IMG/VR virus record: IMGVR_UViG_3300042391_001057
Location: 1-38,380 of that record
Strand: one strand, 5' to 3'
DNA: 38,380 nucleotides
From: a virus
Below the pieces are notes generated by a model that made no database searches, had not been told where the DNA came from, and was given only the letters and a program-made list of their open reading frames with translations. Each line of letters starts with the position of its first letter. Position 1 is the first letter of the stretch. The translations under genes and the position numbers were made by a program. Shown one piece after another: positions 12,125-20,575 of this stretch.

Positions 12125-13903
12125 TTACTGACGTACTACAGTATTACACCCTGCTGGATTTGTACAACTTTGAATAATAGTAAATGATTTGCCGCCTGTT
12201 TGCTGTAAATCTACGCTGGCAGCACCGCCTGCATTAGTTAGATCTATGTTGGCTTTATTTGCAGTGCTGCCAGACTGGTTGGCAATGACACTATTGCCGT
12301 TGCCTGTTAATTTATTCTCTAGATAGTGTCCGCCGGTTCCTTCTTGAACGGCGTTGATAGAGTTGTTACTACCATTAACTGTATTAAACATTATATTGTT
12401 TCCATTATCTTTTTGGATAGCGTTAATGGCGTTATTGTTACCTGTTAGTATTTTGGTTTCTTGATAGTTAGTACCTGCCGTATTAGATTGATTAGATGTA
12501 AGTTGATTTAGGTTGCCTTGTATTGCTGCTTCAAGATAGTTAACTCCGGTTTGGGTATTAGTAACTGTGTTACTATTGCCAACAATACCTAGGTTCATTG
12601 TATTCTTTGTGCCAGATTGCGTAATGGTTACATTGTTATAGTTGCCACTAACTTGATCAATATACAAATAGTTATTGTATTGCTGTGCAGTATTTTTCCA
12701 AGTATTCACTCTAGTTTGTTGACTGGCACTAATTCCTGCGGTACTAGAGCCGCCGCTGGTAATAGTTTGATTGGTAGGTGCATTTGTTTGTGAGATAGTG
12801 CCGCCTTCTACAGTTGGTCCGGATGCCGCAGTTACTGGGTCAACAATATTATTACTAGAAGCTGTACTTGTTGTTGTATTGTTAGCATCGTAGTAATAGG
12901 TAAGTTCAGCAATTTGCATACTGTCACAATTTAGTCCGCAGCCGTTACCTGCCTTAGTTGTAGGGAATAACATAAAGTAATATGCGTATGCTGTAGTATT
13001 GGTTATACTAATTACTGAACTTGTAGCAAAACGATTGTCGCTTAAAGTGATAGCGTCTTGTTTAATTAATACCCATGTTACTCCATCATTACTACCATAC
13101 AGTTTATAACTCGTAGGATCTCTACCACTAAAGTCGTTAGCAGTAGTAACAGTAAATCCTGTAACTACCCGACCTGTATTCAGTTGTACAGTAACTCCTG
13201 CATTTGCCTTGTCAAAATTTAGATACTTAGTATTAGGGTTATTGTCAAAAGCATTGTTAGGACCTTCTCCGCTTGGACTATTACTAGTTGTTGGAATCGC
13301 CCGTGTTATCTTCACTGTGGCATTATTCATATAAATTGCTGTCGGTGCCGGAGCAGGTGTAGCTGTATAAGTTTGTCCTGCTGCTAAGGGTGTAGTTGAA
13401 CCTGTTGTAGAAAATGTATTTGTTTGTGTTATTGTAGGATTAAGTGTGCCTGTGAAACTAAATCCAGTGCTATTAGGAAATCCGTAATCTGTACTAAACA
13501 CGGTACCGTTCCAGTTAGCGTTCATAAAGAAAAAGAAATGTTTTCCGCTGCTATCCGTAGCTGCTCCTTGTACACTTAGTTTACCATTGCCTAAGTTAGC
13601 AGCCACAGTGCCGTCACTATTATACACTTTCATAGTCCAAGGATAGTTAGCATCATTGCTTTGATTAAACTGTATGTACTGGGTACTAGATAAGGTATAA
13701 GGGCTCCCAGTGTTCCAACTTGTTCCAATACCGCTTAGACTATAAATTTGGCAAGTGTTAGTTTGTGTACAAGCAGAGACGTTCCATTGGGAATCACTAA
13801 ACTGAGATTTACCAAATTTTAAATCAGCAAAGCCGGCAGCTTGACTATGTGCGCTCAAGCAAAACGAAAGCAAAAAAGAAAATAATAGTAATAAACGAGT
13901 CAT
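12125..13903 (-). CDS. Exported discoidin-domain adhesin with curlin repeats
   Basis: A 592-residue secreted protein. A signal peptide (1-22, ending AHSQAAG) is followed by a domain of unknown type. A probable F5/8 type C (discoidin) carbohydrate-binding domain spans about 205-335 and contains YKLYGSNDGVTW. A Ser/Thr/Asn-rich linker leads to curlin repeats from about 425 to 575, such as YIDQVSGNYNNVTITQSGTK. E. coli CsgA and CsgB have only the repeat part, so this looks like an amyloid-anchored sugar-binding tip or minor subunit. The ATG overlaps the FecR gene stop by 4 nt. Confidence 0.85.
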   Translation of the reverse strand: MTRLLLLFSFLLSFCLSAHSQAAGFADLKFGKSQFSDSQWNVSACTQTNTCQIYSLSGIGTSWNTGSPYTLSSTQYIQFNQSNDANYPWTMKVYNSDGTVAANLGNGKLSVQGAATDSSGKHFFFFMNANWNGTVFSTDYGFPNSTGFSFTGTLNPTITQTNTFSTTGSTTPLAAGQTYTATPAPAPTAIYMNNATVKITRAIPTTSNSPSGEGPNNAFDNNPNTKYLNFDKANAGVTVQLNTGRVVTGFTVTTANDFSGRDPTSYKLYGSNDGVTWVLIKQDAITLSDNRFATSSVISITNTTAYAYYFMLFPTTKAGNGCGLNCDSMQIAELTYYYDANNTTTSTASSNNIVDPVTAASGPTVEGGTISQTNAPTNQTITSGGSSTAGISASQQTRVNTWKNTAQQYNNYLYIDQVSGNYNNVTITQSGTKNTMNLGIVGNSNTVTNTQTGVNYLEAAIQGNLNQLTSNQSNTAGTNYQETKILTGNNNAINAIQKDNGNNIMFNTVNGSNNSINAVQEGTGGHYLENKLTGNGNSVIANQSGSTANKANIDLTNAGGAASVDLQQTGGKSFTIIQSCTNPAGCNTVVRQ

Positions 13904-15009
13904 CGCTGTACTATGGTAATGATAGTATTACCGCCTTGATTGATTCTGTTCTTAAACTCCAGTGTGCCCTGTGTTTGAAAGAGTGTTGAGTTTTGTGTAG
14001 TCGGAGTTGAGATACATTGTATATCTGCACCGTTGTCTCTACACAGTTGAATATTCATTTCGTCTCGAGTGACCACAATGCCACTGGCTTTTCTATAGTC
14101 AGGTAATACAGGATCTACTGGTGCTAAAAAGTTTTCGTCTAAGGCACTTCCAATAATGTCAAACAAACTACCTAGAAAATCATTTGCCAAAAAGTTTCTC
14201 TCTAATTGACTTGTATAGAACATTTTGTTCTGCTCATCTAACATGTTTTTTAATTCTTCTCTATCTAGCGCATTAACGTCTAGTGCATTAAATGATTTTG
14301 ATTCTGCTGCTACTGCTCGTCTCACTTCTGCCGGAGGACTAAGTATTAACAGATTGCCAATGGCCATTTCGCTTAGATTTAAAATCACAGGCTTGCTTGG
14401 CGGCGTATCTCTGCTGGTAACTTTTGTAACTTGAAACGGTTTGTTTAGTATAACAAATCCAGCATCAGTTTGCACTTCGATTTCGCCAGTCTTACAAGCT
14501 GCTTCGACGTCTTTTACAGTTCTCATGGGTCTATCATTTGGGCAACTTGGTAGTAGTACTATAGTACTTTCACCTAGTTCTTCAACTGTAGCTGTAAAGT
14601 CGGTGCCACGAACAGCAATAGTAGCAGTAGGTGTACTAAGCGCAACATTTCTTGGGCTATTATGTGCAATCGCTCCGCTGGCATATCTCACAGTGCCTAG
14701 TGCAATCTTTGCACCAAGTTTACCAGTTTTGCTTTTTGGATCATAAACGAAATCATCTATGACTAGTTTTGAATTTTCGTTGACTTGTACTCTAGTGGCA
14801 TCTTCAAACGTAATACCAATCTTTCCTTGTGAAGTTTTGATAGTGTCGTTCATTTCTACACCCACACCTTTTTTTGCATCAAGTGTTTGTTTTTGTCTTT
14901 GTATTTCTGCAGGCCTATTGATCTGCTCGGTTACGTTGCCAATGGCAGCACTAACAGCCGATGAAATCCCTAGCAATATTAATGCTACAATACATTTGCG
15001 AGATCTCAT
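13900..15009 (-). CDS. Exported FecR-domain protein
   Basis: 369 residues. Signal peptide 1-21 (VALILLGISSAVSAA). A FecR domain at about 45-150 shows GVEMNDTIKTSQGKIGITF, ENSKLVIDDF and VALSTPTATIAVRGTDFT, the hallmark ending. Such domains are periplasmic; in bacteria they often accompany surface systems and CHASE2 proteins, which this operon also encodes. The C-terminal half is helical then beta-like, and residues 360-369 (NTIITIVQR) resemble a curlin-repeat end. It may sense or anchor the fibre in the periplasm. Confidence 0.85.
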   Translation of the reverse strand: MRSRKCIVALILLGISSAVSAAIGNVTEQINRPAEIQRQKQTLDAKKGVGVEMNDTIKTSQGKIGITFEDATRVQVNENSKLVIDDFVYDPKSKTGKLGAKIALGTVRYASGAIAHNSPRNVALSTPTATIAVRGTDFTATVEELGESTIVLLPSCPNDRPMRTVKDVEAACKTGEIEVQTDAGFVILNKPFQVTKVTSRDTPPSKPVILNLSEMAIGNLLILSPPAEVRRAVAAESKSFNALDVNALDREELKNMLDEQNKMFYTSQLERNFLANDFLGSLFDIIGSALDENFLAPVDPVLPDYRKASGIVVTRDEMNIQLCRDNGADIQCISTPTTQNSTLFQTQGTLEFKNRINQGGNTIITIVQR

Positions 15010-15021
15010 CAGCCATGTACC

Positions 15022-16005
15022 TTAGTTTTTCTGTAGAACAGTAAGACTATTACTGCTGCCCGATACTTTGATATTAGCAAGATTATCAACACTTCCTTGT
15101 TGTGTAATACTGATAGTGTTTAATGTACTACCTGCTACTAATTCTAAAGTAGTTTTTTGACCTAGTGTATTACCACCACTCTGCGCTAGAGTAATAGTAT
15201 TGTCATTGCTACCGCTGTTTAGTTTAAGATTAGCATACTGGTCAAATGCACCAGTTTGTGTTATAGTAGTATCATTGCCAGAACCGATTATATCTAATAT
15301 AATCTGTGCGCCATTTGTACTGGATGCACTTTGAGTAATATTAGTAATATTAGTAGCGCCAAGTGTAGTTACACTAACTTGACCTTTGTTGCCAGTCATG
15401 TTTACTGTGGTCTCGTTACCACCACCGCCGGTTTGATTAAATGTTGCTACAGTTTCGTTAGCATTAATATCACCAGTGAATATGTTACCACTACCACCTG
15501 CTGTATTTACAGTCAATTGATTAGATGTACCTGTCATACGTAGGTCAACAGTACCACCGCCGTCTTGAGTAATTCCTACTACGTTACCGCTGGCAGTGCC
15601 TTGACCGTTATTGTTAATATTAATAAAGCCGGTGTTATTGCCGCCAGACACTTGATAGTTTAAGTTTACGCCAATGTTGGTATTGTTTGCAACATTGCCG
15701 CCTTGGGTTGAGTTAATACCTAACGTCAGGACGTTGTTTGCGCCAGTTTGTGTAATGTTAACTGTTTGTGCATCTCCTCTTAGTTTAGCAGGATCAGTAT
15801 TGCCTCCTGCTGTACCGTTGGTTAAGACACCTTTAACTTTATTACCTGCACCATCTTGCGTCATGTTGATAGTACTATTATCACCGGCCTGATCAATGTA
15901 TATGCTGTTGTCCGCAGCATAGCCCAGTGTTGCTATTGCAGACAACACCAGAATTGTGAGTAATTTTCTCGACAACTCACCACCGCCTGTTTTTATATTT
16001 TTCAT
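15022..16005 (-). CDS. Curlin-repeat protein (CsgA/CsgB-like amyloid subunit)
   Basis: 327 residues: signal peptide, then imperfect repeats along the whole chain, rich in Asn, Gln, Gly and Thr (IDQAGDNSTINMTQDG, NITQTGANNVLTLG, TITQTGAFDQYANLKL). This fits functional amyloid subunits exported through CsgG, and it is about twice the E. coli CsgA length. The annotated ATG at 16005 gives a charged N-tail MKNIKTGGGE. A TTG eleven codons later, behind GGTGGTGAG, would give a more typical signal peptide (SRKLLTILVLSAIATLGYA), so the start is uncertain. It follows csgG in the operon. Confidence 0.88.
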   Translation of the reverse strand: MKNIKTGGGELSRKLLTILVLSAIATLGYAADNSIYIDQAGDNSTINMTQDGAGNKVKGVLTNGTAGGNTDPAKLRGDAQTVNITQTGANNVLTLGINSTQGGNVANNTNIGVNLNYQVSGGNNTGFININNNGQGTASGNVVGITQDGGGTVDLRMTGTSNQLTVNTAGGSGNIFTGDINANETVATFNQTGGGGNETTVNMTGNKGQVSVTTLGATNITNITQSASSTNGAQIILDIIGSGNDTTITQTGAFDQYANLKLNSGSNDNTITLAQSGGNTLGQKTTLELVAGSTLNTISITQQGSVDNLANIKVSGSSNSLTVLQKN

Positions 16006-16096
16006 TATGTTTCATAGTTGAGTTATTTGTAATTTTTGCCCCAACTAGCTCCTTGGCTATTAGCCGTTATTTTTATCACCCTTACTAAATCTAACA

Positions 16097-16918
16097 TTAC
16101 TCTTGAGGAACTAACGGAGTCTCCGTTTTAAATTCCCATACACCCTTGCGTTGCCCTTCTTTGATTAGCTCTACGACTGCCATCTCTACTGTTGCTTTAA
16201 CCGCATAAGTGCCCGGTTCGTTGATTGTTAATCCTGCTTCTGCTTCAAATGCCTGTGTACCTTGATCAAAGAATTTAAATGCAGTTACTGAATCAGCACT
16301 GCTTAAAATAGTTTTCTGTACTGCAACTGTTGCCAATACCTTACCAGTGTTTACGCTCACTGCTCGTAGACTTACTGTCACTGTATCAGTTGACCACTGT
16401 GTCTGCTTACCAATGCCGAATACACGTTGCCCTATACCTCCACTAGTTGTGCTGGAATCATAACCGACAATACCGCCTTCTAAAATAAGTCCAGCAAACA
16501 TCATCGGCATCAACGGTTTAGCATCTTTGCCTTCGTATGCTTCACGCATCTGTCTAATGATTAATCGTTCTTTAGTTAGATTATCAATTCCCACACGCTC
16601 AACAACATCAAACCATTGCCCACGACCCACATTCTGCAATGATTGGATTAGAAAAGTTTCAGCGCCTTGTGTAACAGCCGAACTTAAACTTGCAATGTTA
16701 GCCTGTGGCTTACGCTGTCCTGTTAAATCTCGAAAACTGTAAACTGCCACGCTAACTGGTCTGCCTGCTGCCGGCGCAGGAATATTATCAAACTCTTTCT
16801 TAACATTCTTCATCTGAGTCGTTAGTTCCGGAGTCTTATCAAGTTCTCCAGTTGATTGCATTAGAGCACAGCCAGATAATAAACTTGTTATTGCTAGAGA
16901 TAAAATAATTTTCTTCAT
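16097..16918 (-). CDS. csgG: CsgG-like curli secretion channel lipoprotein
   Basis: 273 residues, close to E. coli CsgG (277). A lipoprotein signal with lipobox LLSGC (Cys about 17) targets it to the outer membrane. VSVAVYSFRDLTGQRKP is the characteristic CsgG motif, followed by the conserved domain through about 250 (FDVVERVGIDNLTKERLI, GGIVGYDSSTTSGG). CsgG forms the nonameric outer-membrane pore for curli subunits. It starts 1 nt after the csgF stop and is followed by the curlin gene. Such a protein in a phage-like context is unusual. Confidence 0.93.
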   Translation of the reverse strand: MKKIILSLAITSLLSGCALMQSTGELDKTPELTTQMKNVKKEFDNIPAPAAGRPVSVAVYSFRDLTGQRKPQANIASLSSAVTQGAETFLIQSLQNVGRGQWFDVVERVGIDNLTKERLIIRQMREAYEGKDAKPLMPMMFAGLILEGGIVGYDSSTTSGGIGQRVFGIGKQTQWSTDTVTVSLRAVSVNTGKVLATVAVQKTILSSADSVTAFKFFDQGTQAFEAEAGLTINEPGTYAVKATVEMAVVELIKEGQRKGVWEFKTETPLVPQE

Positions 16919-16919
16919 A

Positions 16920-17426
16920 TTATAATCCCGGCATCTGGAATGACTCTAATGGAACATAGATAGCTGTTGTACTACCGTTAGTATCAGTTACATTTAGTAG
17001 TATACAAGTACCGTTGGTAGATCCTGTACAGTTTATAGCATCGCTAACCCTACTCCAGGCAATAGTACTTCCTTGGAATGTAATCGATCCTTGGCAATCT
17101 GCAGATCTTACACTACAACTATTATTGGCAAACATAGCGGTTGCAACGTTCTGTGATATCTGTGCGTATATGCGACTTTCTAAGTTGCTTAAAAACTTAG
17201 AAAGATTAGTGTTTTTAGCTTCACTAGCAGCCTTATCGATCGCTGCTTGTATTTTGTCTTGTTGTGCTTTTTGGCGTGTTGCTTCTTGATTCTCAATAGT
17301 TAAGACGTGACTACTGTAACCTGCTCCATTAAAAGCCGGGCTTTTAAATTGAAAATCTGCCAATGGAGCCGACAAGACTACAGTTGGTAATAGCAGGGCC
17401 GCTATCAGGCTTTTTGTTTTGGACAT
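16920..17426 (-). CDS. csgF: CsgF-like curli assembly factor
   Basis: 168 residues: signal peptide (1-19), then FQFKSPAFNGAGYSSHVLTIE, which resembles the mature N-terminus of CsgF that inserts into and narrows the CsgG pore. A coiled/helical middle (about 45-85) follows, then a beta-rich C-terminus with CTGSTNGTCIL. It is the first gene of the operon, with Shine-Dalgarno GGGAG. A stable hairpin lies just upstream. No CsgE candidate is seen nearby. Confidence 0.85.
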   Translation of the reverse strand: MSKTKSLIAALLLPTVVLSAPLADFQFKSPAFNGAGYSSHVLTIENQEATRQKAQQDKIQAAIDKAASEAKNTNLSKFLSNLESRIYAQISQNVATAMFANNSCSVRSADCQGSITFQGSTIAWSRVSDAINCTGSTNGTCILLNVTDTNGSTTAIYVPLESFQMPGL

Positions 17427-17437
17427 CGATTCGCTCC

Positions 17438-17478
17438 CGGTGTTCCGTAATAGTATTTACTACGGAAACCGGATCGAT
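17438..17478 (-). promoter_or_regulatory. Structured leader of the curli-like operon
   Basis: Minus-strand TTCCGTAGTA pairs with TATTACGGAA around AATAC, and outer CCGG/CCGG extend the stem. It ends only a few bases before the csgF Shine-Dalgarno, so it could modulate translation. I see no consensus promoter directly upstream. Confidence 0.5.
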
Positions 17479-17505
17479 TAAATTACGCTATTATTGAAGA
17501 TTAAG

Positions 17506-18999
17506 TTACTTAATAGCAAAGCTAAGTGGAGCAATAGGCTTACGTGTAGCCATATAGTTGTTATCTGCAACCATTAAGAATGTACCACTAAAGATAGGAG
17601 GATAAATTACTGTAAACTGATTAAAGGCTGCACCGTCGCCATTTTTCTTCACTGAAGTTTTTACCTGTACCATGTTAGATCTTTCTAAAATGGCTCTAAA
17701 TAACTCACTAGTGCTGCTATCTTTGTTTACAATATTGGCAATATTCTTTGCTACACAGGCCAATAAATGATAACCTAGATTATAAGCAGGGTCGTCAAAC
17801 TTGGCGCCTTTAACCTTGATTAACCCGTGGAGGTTAGAAGTAATCATTCGTTGTTTAAGTGCAGCATCCGGATGGATTCTAACCTGTTTCTTCATCAAGT
17901 CTACTATAGTTGTTGCTTCTCGTTCTGTAATAAATCCAAATGTGTCTACACCAATAATTAACGGACCATTGATGCCTTTGTTTCCCTGAGTAGCTGTTCC
18001 CCAATAGACGCTAGGGGCTGATGCAATAGTTTTTAAAATTTCAAAAGTTTGAGACCATTTCTGATTTTCAAAGATGTCTTGATACTTCTCTGGCGTCTTT
18101 GTAACAGCGTCGACTAGTCCAGTAATACTAGCTGCTGCGCCGCCCTTCTTATCCTTTGAGCTTACTTTTAAATTGTTATTTTTATCAAGTTTTATGTAAC
18201 TGTCATAGATCTTTTCGCCGCCGGCACTAGGGAACAATACTTGACTAAGACTAGCCCAAGTTAATCCTAATGGTGCAAGTAGTCCTTCTTCGGCTGCTTG
18301 ATAATCGCCACCTACAAAATTTCCAGTAACTAATGCAATGGGTGCTGCTGTTTCGCCAAAATCAACTTCTAGCGAAGTATCATATTGACCCATGCCAGCA
18401 ACCGGCTCTTGCGAGCCGTCTGTAATATTTTGTAATAACTGAACTAATCCAGCTTTCATATTATCATCAAAATCTTGTCTTCCTGCAATAAACGATTCAA
18501 CGGCTGTCGGAATAGTAGATGCCTGCAGCCAAGAGTCAGATTGAATTACGTCTTTTGGTTTTAATTTTAATGTTTGACGCTGTGCTGTCTTACCTTGAGC
18601 GCCGTATCCGAATGATTTTTTAAAATCTGCATTTGTCTGTAGTACCGGAGCTGCACCTGCTCCTGGTTTTTTAACTAGTTTTACAAAGGCCATTAACTCT
18701 TCTGTTTCGACATCTTTCCAAATGCTAACTAGACCTGCACGAGCAGTTGCCGGGTTACCGGTAAATTGAGTTTTTTCTTGTGCTACACTGTTAGTGGAAA
18801 GGTAGTCTTGCAACCCTTGGTCTAACTCATCTTCAGTTTCAAAACTACCAGTAGTAGGAACCATTTGGGCGCTGACTAAACTAATTTCGTTATTATGTTC
18901 TGCATGTTTAAAGCGAACTTCGCCGCCTTGGCCTACTTCTTGGGCTCTACGGAATATTCCGCCCTGTGACTCGGTTAGTTTGAATTCGTGAAATCTCAT
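17506..18999 (-). CDS. 497-aa probable internal virion protein with capsid-targeting peptide
   Basis: The ATG at 18999 is chosen because the protein then begins MRFHEFKLTE/SQGG, a capsid-targeting-like start with an LxE cleavage site (LTE). The longer frame adds 17 residues from inside the preceding gene. The rest is mixed alpha/beta without membrane segments (KLKPKDVIQSDSWLQ, PLIIGVDTFGFITER, NMVQVKTSVKKNGDGAAFNQ). I cannot name its fold. In T4, proteins with this start are packed in the head and ejected. Its position between the curli-like operon and the bilin genes gives no functional clue. Confidence 0.7.
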   Translation of the reverse strand: MRFHEFKLTESQGGIFRRAQEVGQGGEVRFKHAEHNNEISLVSAQMVPTTGSFETEDELDQGLQDYLSTNSVAQEKTQFTGNPATARAGLVSIWKDVETEELMAFVKLVKKPGAGAAPVLQTNADFKKSFGYGAQGKTAQRQTLKLKPKDVIQSDSWLQASTIPTAVESFIAGRQDFDDNMKAGLVQLLQNITDGSQEPVAGMGQYDTSLEVDFGETAAPIALVTGNFVGGDYQAAEEGLLAPLGLTWASLSQVLFPSAGGEKIYDSYIKLDKNNNLKVSSKDKKGGAAASITGLVDAVTKTPEKYQDIFENQKWSQTFEILKTIASAPSVYWGTATQGNKGINGPLIIGVDTFGFITEREATTIVDLMKKQVRIHPDAALKQRMITSNLHGLIKVKGAKFDDPAYNLGYHLLACVAKNIANIVNKDSSTSELFRAILERSNMVQVKTSVKKNGDGAAFNQFTVIYPPIFSGTFLMVADNNYMATRKPIAPLSFAIK

Positions 19000-19009
19000 A
19001 GTATAATAT

Positions 19010-19696
19010 TTATCGTATTTCGGGAAACAGACAATCTTGTACAAATACATCTACATCCGCTTCACTAAGCCCTAAACTAACCATTACCTTAGGAGTATGG
19101 GGGTTCTGTTTTTGATTTTGTGCGTAGTAATTCTGTTCTGCTTTAGTACTTGTTACTGTATTATTTGTTTCGTCTACAGCACTTAAATAGTGGTCTAAAT
19201 GCTTTCGGGCCATACTGAGTATTTGTTCTAGTTCAGCTGGATCGCTTACATTTCCAGCTGCAATCATATGTTTAGTAAAAATGCGTTGAGCCCATTCAGG
19301 TAATGCACGAGGCTTATTCCATTCTAATTTGCCGGATTCGTTGGCAAACCAATCAATAAGCGGATGTTCTGTATCGCCTGCTGGACTGAAATCATGAAAG
19401 CATCCGGTGATTTTATTTTTACCGGCAACTATATCAAACCCAAATATTGGAGCAGGGTTATGTAGATGTGGGAATACACAACAATGCATCATCCACAGCC
19501 CTTTTGTATCTCGAGCATCTACAACATCAATATGGGCACGTCGATATCGACTACTGGCCCAGACCTTGTTTACCCAGCCAGGTTGATTAAATCGATGCAT
19601 ACCGGGTTCTTCAATTATACTGCCGGTAGCATAAAACTTTGATTCAAAGTATTGTTCTACTTGTACCAATGTTTCCCACACATTACTCGCCGTCAT
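19010..19696 (-). CDS. Ferredoxin-dependent bilin reductase (PcyA/PebS/PcyX group)
   Basis: 228 residues. PIFGFDIVAGKNK and GCFHDFSP match the conserved core of this family, which reduces biliverdin to phycobilins with electrons from ferredoxin. The start overlaps the heme oxygenase stop by 14 nt, so substrate-producing and substrate-using enzymes are coupled. Marine phages are known to carry PebS and PcyX. The compact length and heme-oxygenase partner suit PcyX, but choosing the subclass needs a phylogeny. The second catalytic Asp in the C-terminal half was not pinned down. Confidence 0.85.
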   Translation of the reverse strand: MTASNVWETLVQVEQYFESKFYATGSIIEEPGMHRFNQPGWVNKVWASSRYRRAHIDVVDARDTKGLWMMHCCVFPHLHNPAPIFGFDIVAGKNKITGCFHDFSPAGDTEHPLIDWFANESGKLEWNKPRALPEWAQRIFTKHMIAAGNVSDPAELEQILSMARKHLDHYLSAVDETNNTVTSTKAEQNYYAQNQKQNPHTPKVMVSLGLSEADVDVFVQDCLFPEIR

Positions 19697-20228
19697 ACAG
19701 ATCTCGCATCATAGAGATGGCAAATTCAAATGCCATTTTAGCTTCGTCGCCTAGATCATCTGTTAGCATACTGCGGATGGACATTTTCATAGCATCGGCA
19801 TTGTTAAATTCGTAAAACTTGCCGCTAGAAATATGTGCTACTTGCTTCTTAATAATCTGCCCACCAAACAGATCGCCCATATGGCGAACATATAAGTGTG
19901 CTTTGACTAAATGCTTGTTATCAGGATCGTTACCTAGTGCATGTAGGTATGCTTGGTATTCTAAGGTTGCAGGAGTTAGGTAGCAATATGTACCGTCGTC
20001 TAGTTCTAAAAAGTCTGCTAGAATGCCTTTGAGTCTAGGCAAGTCTTGCATATTATCAAAAAACCCTTGACGCTTACAGTACCACTCAATTGGATCATAG
20101 ATAGCCAGCAAGTTGTACAAATAGTTTTTGTACTCCTGCTTGCCGATCTTACCGCTAAGTAGCATCTTAGCGAATGTAGTTGTTTCTGCTTCGTGGTGTA
20201 AATCTTTTGTGATTTCTTTTAAGCTCAT
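19683..20228 (-). CDS. ho1: Heme oxygenase
   Basis: 181 residues. The proximal His lies in KDLHHEAE about residue 11, and the distal helix with HMGDLFGGQIIKKQ about residue 117, both diagnostic. The enzyme opens heme to biliverdin, CO and iron. It overlaps clpS upstream by 4 nt and the bilin reductase downstream. It is shorter than cyanobacterial HO1 (~240), lacking a C-terminal extension. The product may serve as bilin precursor, or the released iron may feed IscU and the diiron ribonucleotide reductase encoded in this window. Confidence 0.93.
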   Translation of the reverse strand: MSLKEITKDLHHEAETTTFAKMLLSGKIGKQEYKNYLYNLLAIYDPIEWYCKRQGFFDNMQDLPRLKGILADFLELDDGTYCYLTPATLEYQAYLHALGNDPDNKHLVKAHLYVRHMGDLFGGQIIKKQVAHISSGKFYEFNNADAMKMSIRSMLTDDLGDEAKMAFEFAISMMRDLYDGE

Positions 20229-20527
20229 TCTTCTTCCATTTTAATCTGGAGCGGAAAGCCATTTGATCTTGCTAACTGTGTTGATTCAACAGCCTTTACT
20301 TCGGCAATCTCAAAACTATATATTCCGGCTACACCACTTCCTGTATTATGTATCTCTACAGTAATTTCCTTTGATGTTTCTTGAGTATGTTTAAAAATAG
20401 TTTCTAAGATTCCCATTACGAAATCCATTGGAGTTGAATCATCGTTCAACAATATAACTTTAAAACGTTTAGGTTCCTGAACTTGTTGCTTAATCTTTTC
20501 GTCAATTTGAATTTCAGTTGTTGGCAT
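20225..20527 (-). CDS. clpS: ClpS N-end-rule adaptor
   Basis: 100 residues from the ATG at 20527, which has GGAG seven nt upstream. The core FKVILLNDDSTPMDFVM is the ClpS signature containing the N-degron pocket residues (NDD, M), and the GSGVAGIYSFEIAEVK segment fits the ClpA-binding side. ClpS hands proteins with destabilising N-termini to ClpAP and inhibits ssrA-tag degradation in E. coli, which is notable since this genome also encodes a tmRNA. No ClpA or ClpP is in the window, so it must act with host protease. Confidence 0.92.
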   Translation of the reverse strand: MPTTEIQIDEKIKQQVQEPKRFKVILLNDDSTPMDFVMGILETIFKHTQETSKEITVEIHNTGSGVAGIYSFEIAEVKAVESTQLARSNGFPLQIKMEEE

Positions 20528-20544
20528 GATAGTCTCCAAAGTGG

Positions 20545-20564
20545 GGGAGTTGCCTCCCCCGGTT
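20545..20564 (-). other. GC-rich hairpin between hsp20 and clpS
   Basis: GGGGGAG-GCAA-CTCCCCC forms a very stable 7-bp stem. No U-tract follows, so it may stabilise mRNA ends or lower read-through. Confidence 0.6.
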
Positions 20565-20575
20565 GATGTATATAT

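Noticed and set aside
14225-15025. Plus-strand ORFs antisense to the FecR gene
   Set aside because: They are shadows of a well-supported minus-strand coding region, without ribosome sites.
12125-16005. CRISPR array or DNA tandem repeats in the Asn/Gln-rich genes
   Set aside because: The repetition is in the protein (curlin repeats); there are no identical direct repeats with regular spacers.
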